A stretch of DNA of 64,000 bases from Pseudotamlana agarivorans (lineage in GTDB: Bacteria > Bacteroidota > Bacteroidia > Flavobacteriales > Flavobacteriaceae). The notes beneath the pieces were generated by a model. It made no database searches, was not told the DNA's origin, and saw only the letters and a program-made list of their open reading frames with translations. The stretch lies in contig NZ_LXEI01000001.1 in assembly GCF_001642835.1 (NCBI RefSeq), forward strand, positions 744,001 to 808,000, given 5' to 3'. This document shows positions 62,572 to 64,000 of the stretch, in pieces. Position numbers and translations under genes: made by a program. The first letter of the stretch is position 1, and every line of letters starts with the position of its first letter.

Positions 62572-62800
62572 AAATATTTAGTTTTAGTCTGATATAAAAA
62601 TAGTAGTATAAAGCTCAGACATGGTATTTTATGCCCAAACAAAAAATATACATGATAAAAAAGACCCCGTGTTTTTATGAAAACGTTAACAAATAGAAAG
62701 GTTTAATATCAAATTCTCATAAATGGGAAAATGATGAATAAACCTTAAAAAGTAGAAATGTTGTGGTGTTGTATAGGTGAAAATGCCGAATGTTGTGGAC
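62572..62800. other. Regulatory region between the sensor-regulator and the SusC gene
   Basis: 229 bp without a gene. It holds GAAAACGTTAAC (about 62678-62689), with an AACGTT core, as the only symmetrical short motif noticed. No clear -7/-33 pair could be fixed. Confidence 0.35.
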
Positions 62801-64000
62801 TTAAATTTCCAAAATGTAATCTGTTAAGCTAGATTCATGCGGTAAATCCATTTTTTTTCTTAATCGATAGCGTTTAACTTCTACACTTCTTGGTGAAATA
62901 TTTAAAAGTGGCGCGATCTCTTTTGAGGATAAATTTAAACGCAAATAAGCACATAAACGTAAATCGTTTGAAGTAAGCTGCGGATGCAATGCTTTTATCT
63001 TTTTTAGGAAGTCTTTATCCGCATTATTGAAGGCTTCTTGAAACACATTCCAATCGTCTGCATTATTTAAATTTCTATCGATAACCTTAATAACTTGTTT
63101 GATGTTTTTTACATCTGTAATCTTCTGAAGATCATTTTTTAGACTGTTAAGAAACTCATTCTTTTTAATTAAGCTCATAGTAGAAATGCTTAATTCTCTG
63201 TTTTTATTTTCAATGTCCTGTCTTAAATTGTCATTATTAAAACGCATAAGTTGTTGCTTATTTTCTAACTCTTTTAATTCGAGTTCGCGTTCTTTAGCAA
63301 GTAATATTTTTAAACGCTGTTTTTTATAATAACGCGTATAAAGCATATGCATAAACAATGAAAAAATAAGGACTAATAAAAGGTAACTTATTATTGCTAT
63401 GTTAGATAAATACCATGGTCTTTCTATATTAAAACTGTAAGACGCCGTATTTACACTTAAATGATTACCTAGTCTGGCTCTAACACTAAATTTATAATCG
63501 CCGTAAGGTAAATTCTCGAATAAAACGCTAGAATTGGTAGACCATGTACTCCATTTGTCGTAAATGCCATCTAATTTATATTGATATTCTGATACCAAAT
63601 ACCGTTCATATTCAGGGATATTATAGCTAAACTTAATATTGTTTTCGTTGTTTTTAAATTTACCAAACTCATGTTTATTATGAAGATGGGTAGTATAACC
63701 TTCATCATAAGTACTATTAGAAATGGTGTTAATATTGATTTGATAAGGCTTGTCTTGAAACATATGGGTATCTATAACAATATATCCATGCGAAGTGCCA
63801 TATAAATATTTATTATCCTTTAAATAGGAAATGTTTTCATAGCCAGAAACATCGTTTCTAACAAAAGCAGGTAAAGGAATTTTATTTAAGGTAGGTGTAT
63901 TACTTAGCTTTCCTGGAGTTAAATAACTTAGCCCATACTCCGAAAAAGCCCATAATTTATTCGTCTTTGTATCATTAACCAATTTCCCTGAAGTAAATTC
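62801..64000 (-). CDS. LuxR-type sensor-regulator with Y_Y_Y domain (cut by window edge)
   Basis: About 400 C-terminal residues; the frame stays open to the window edge, so the N-terminal sensor (probably beta-propeller repeats; WAFSEYGLSYLTPGK fits one) lies outside. Visible are a triple-tyrosine (Y_Y_Y) domain (YEYQYKLDGIYDKWSTWSTNSS-type text, FENLPYGDYKFSVRA), a single membrane helix (NIAIISYLLLVLIFSLFMHMLYT), a coiled coil and a C-terminal LuxR-type HTH (LTSNDLRLCAYLRLNLSSKEIAPLLNISPRSVEVKRYRLRKKM). It has no histidine-kinase domain. It likely senses beta-glucan fragments and activates the operon next to it. Confidence 0.88.
   Translation of the reverse strand, partial: EFTSGKLVNDTKTNKLWAFSEYGLSYLTPGKLSNTPTLNKIPLPAFVRNDVSGYENISYLKDNKYLYGTSHGYIVIDTHMFQDKPYQININTISNSTYDEGYTTHLHNKHEFGKFKNNENNIKFSYNIPEYERYLVSEYQYKLDGIYDKWSTWSTNSSVLFENLPYGDYKFSVRARLGNHLSVNTASYSFNIERPWYLSNIAIISYLLLVLIFSLFMHMLYTRYYKKQRLKILLAKERELELKELENKQQLMRFNNDNLRQDIENKNRELSISTMSLIKKNEFLNSLKNDLQKITDVKNIKQVIKVIDRNLNNADDWNVFQEAFNNADKDFLKKIKALHPQLTSNDLRLCAYLRLNLSSKEIAPLLNISPRSVEVKRYRLRKKMDLPHESSLTDYILEI

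Noticed and set aside
62678-62689. GAAAACGTTAAC as a LacI-family operator before susC
   Set aside because: Single weak palindromic core, and no LacI-type gene in the locus; the neighbouring regulator is LuxR-type.
1-64000. CRISPR array
   Set aside because: No short regular repeat-spacer pattern and no cas gene; the only long tandem array has ~262-bp units that are similar throughout.

Overview
The window reads as the chromosome of a flavobacterium (family Flavobacteriaceae, phylum Bacteroidota). The reasons are AT-rich DNA, TAnnTTTG-type -7 promoter boxes, absence of clear Shine-Dalgarno sites, SusC/SusD pairs, DUF4249, DUF4175 and DUF3871 proteins, and a glutaminyl-tRNA synthetase with a YqeY-like tail. 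A complete laminarin-type beta-glucan locus suggests a marine or algae-associated lifestyle.

Layout. (1) 1-2.4 kb: housekeeping genes, namely a YceD/DUF177 fragment, pdxA, riboflavin synthase and a tiny sorting-tail protein. (2) 2.5-24.3 kb: a tRNA-Met(CAT) integration hotspot. The intact tRNA (24211-24284) lies beside a tyrosine integrase. A 29-bp copy of the tRNA 3' end at 4822-4850 marks the far end, so a 19.4-kb island spans 4822-24238. Outside it lies an older, eroded layer: a second terminator-plus-tRNA scar at 2545-2596, a phosphoesterase gene, and a frameshifted fragment of a second integrase at 4589-4652. (3) 24.3-34.5 kb: methylmalonyl-CoA epimerase, rbfA, a LolC-type permease, DNA polymerase III delta', a DoxX-like protein, a TonB receptor/DUF4249 pair with its LytTR regulator, an OmpH-like lipoprotein and a methyltransferase. 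(4) 34.6-38.1 kb: a 1.5-kb tandem array with a ~262-bp period, then mnmG flanked by two parS-like palindromes. (5) 38.2-51.8 kb: ybeY, DUF4175, gltX, an SPFH protein, a GNAT-type acetyltransferase, DUF1761, glnS, folB, tRNA-Cys and a LysE exporter. (6) 52-64 kb: a polysaccharide utilization locus (SusC, SusD, PKD-containing glycan-binding lipoprotein, GH16, GH3) behind a LuxR-type sensor-regulator cut by the window edge.

How the genes work together. On the island, hsdM-hsdS-KAP NTPase-hsdR-UDG-like glycosylase form one tight leftward operon. It is a type I restriction-modification system with a P-loop ATPase and a glycosylase-like protein built in, and it is the best candidate here for an undescribed composite defence system. 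A second block resembles a phage-satellite replication and recombination module: SF3 helicase, Sak4-like ATPase, a small protein with an SSB-like tail, DUF3871, and a free-standing GIY-YIG homing endonuclease. A third block carries unknown membrane and secreted proteins. An XRE regulator, a macrodomain protein and the integrase sit at the tRNA end. No capsid, relaxase or conjugation gene is visible.

Regulatory signals found by eye: PhoB-type direct repeats before the phosphoesterase, a 9-12-9 LytTR-type direct repeat before the TonB receptor, a 24-bp palindrome before the island helicase, and an inverted repeat before the XRE gene. All functional assignments are by reading motifs; no database search was run.
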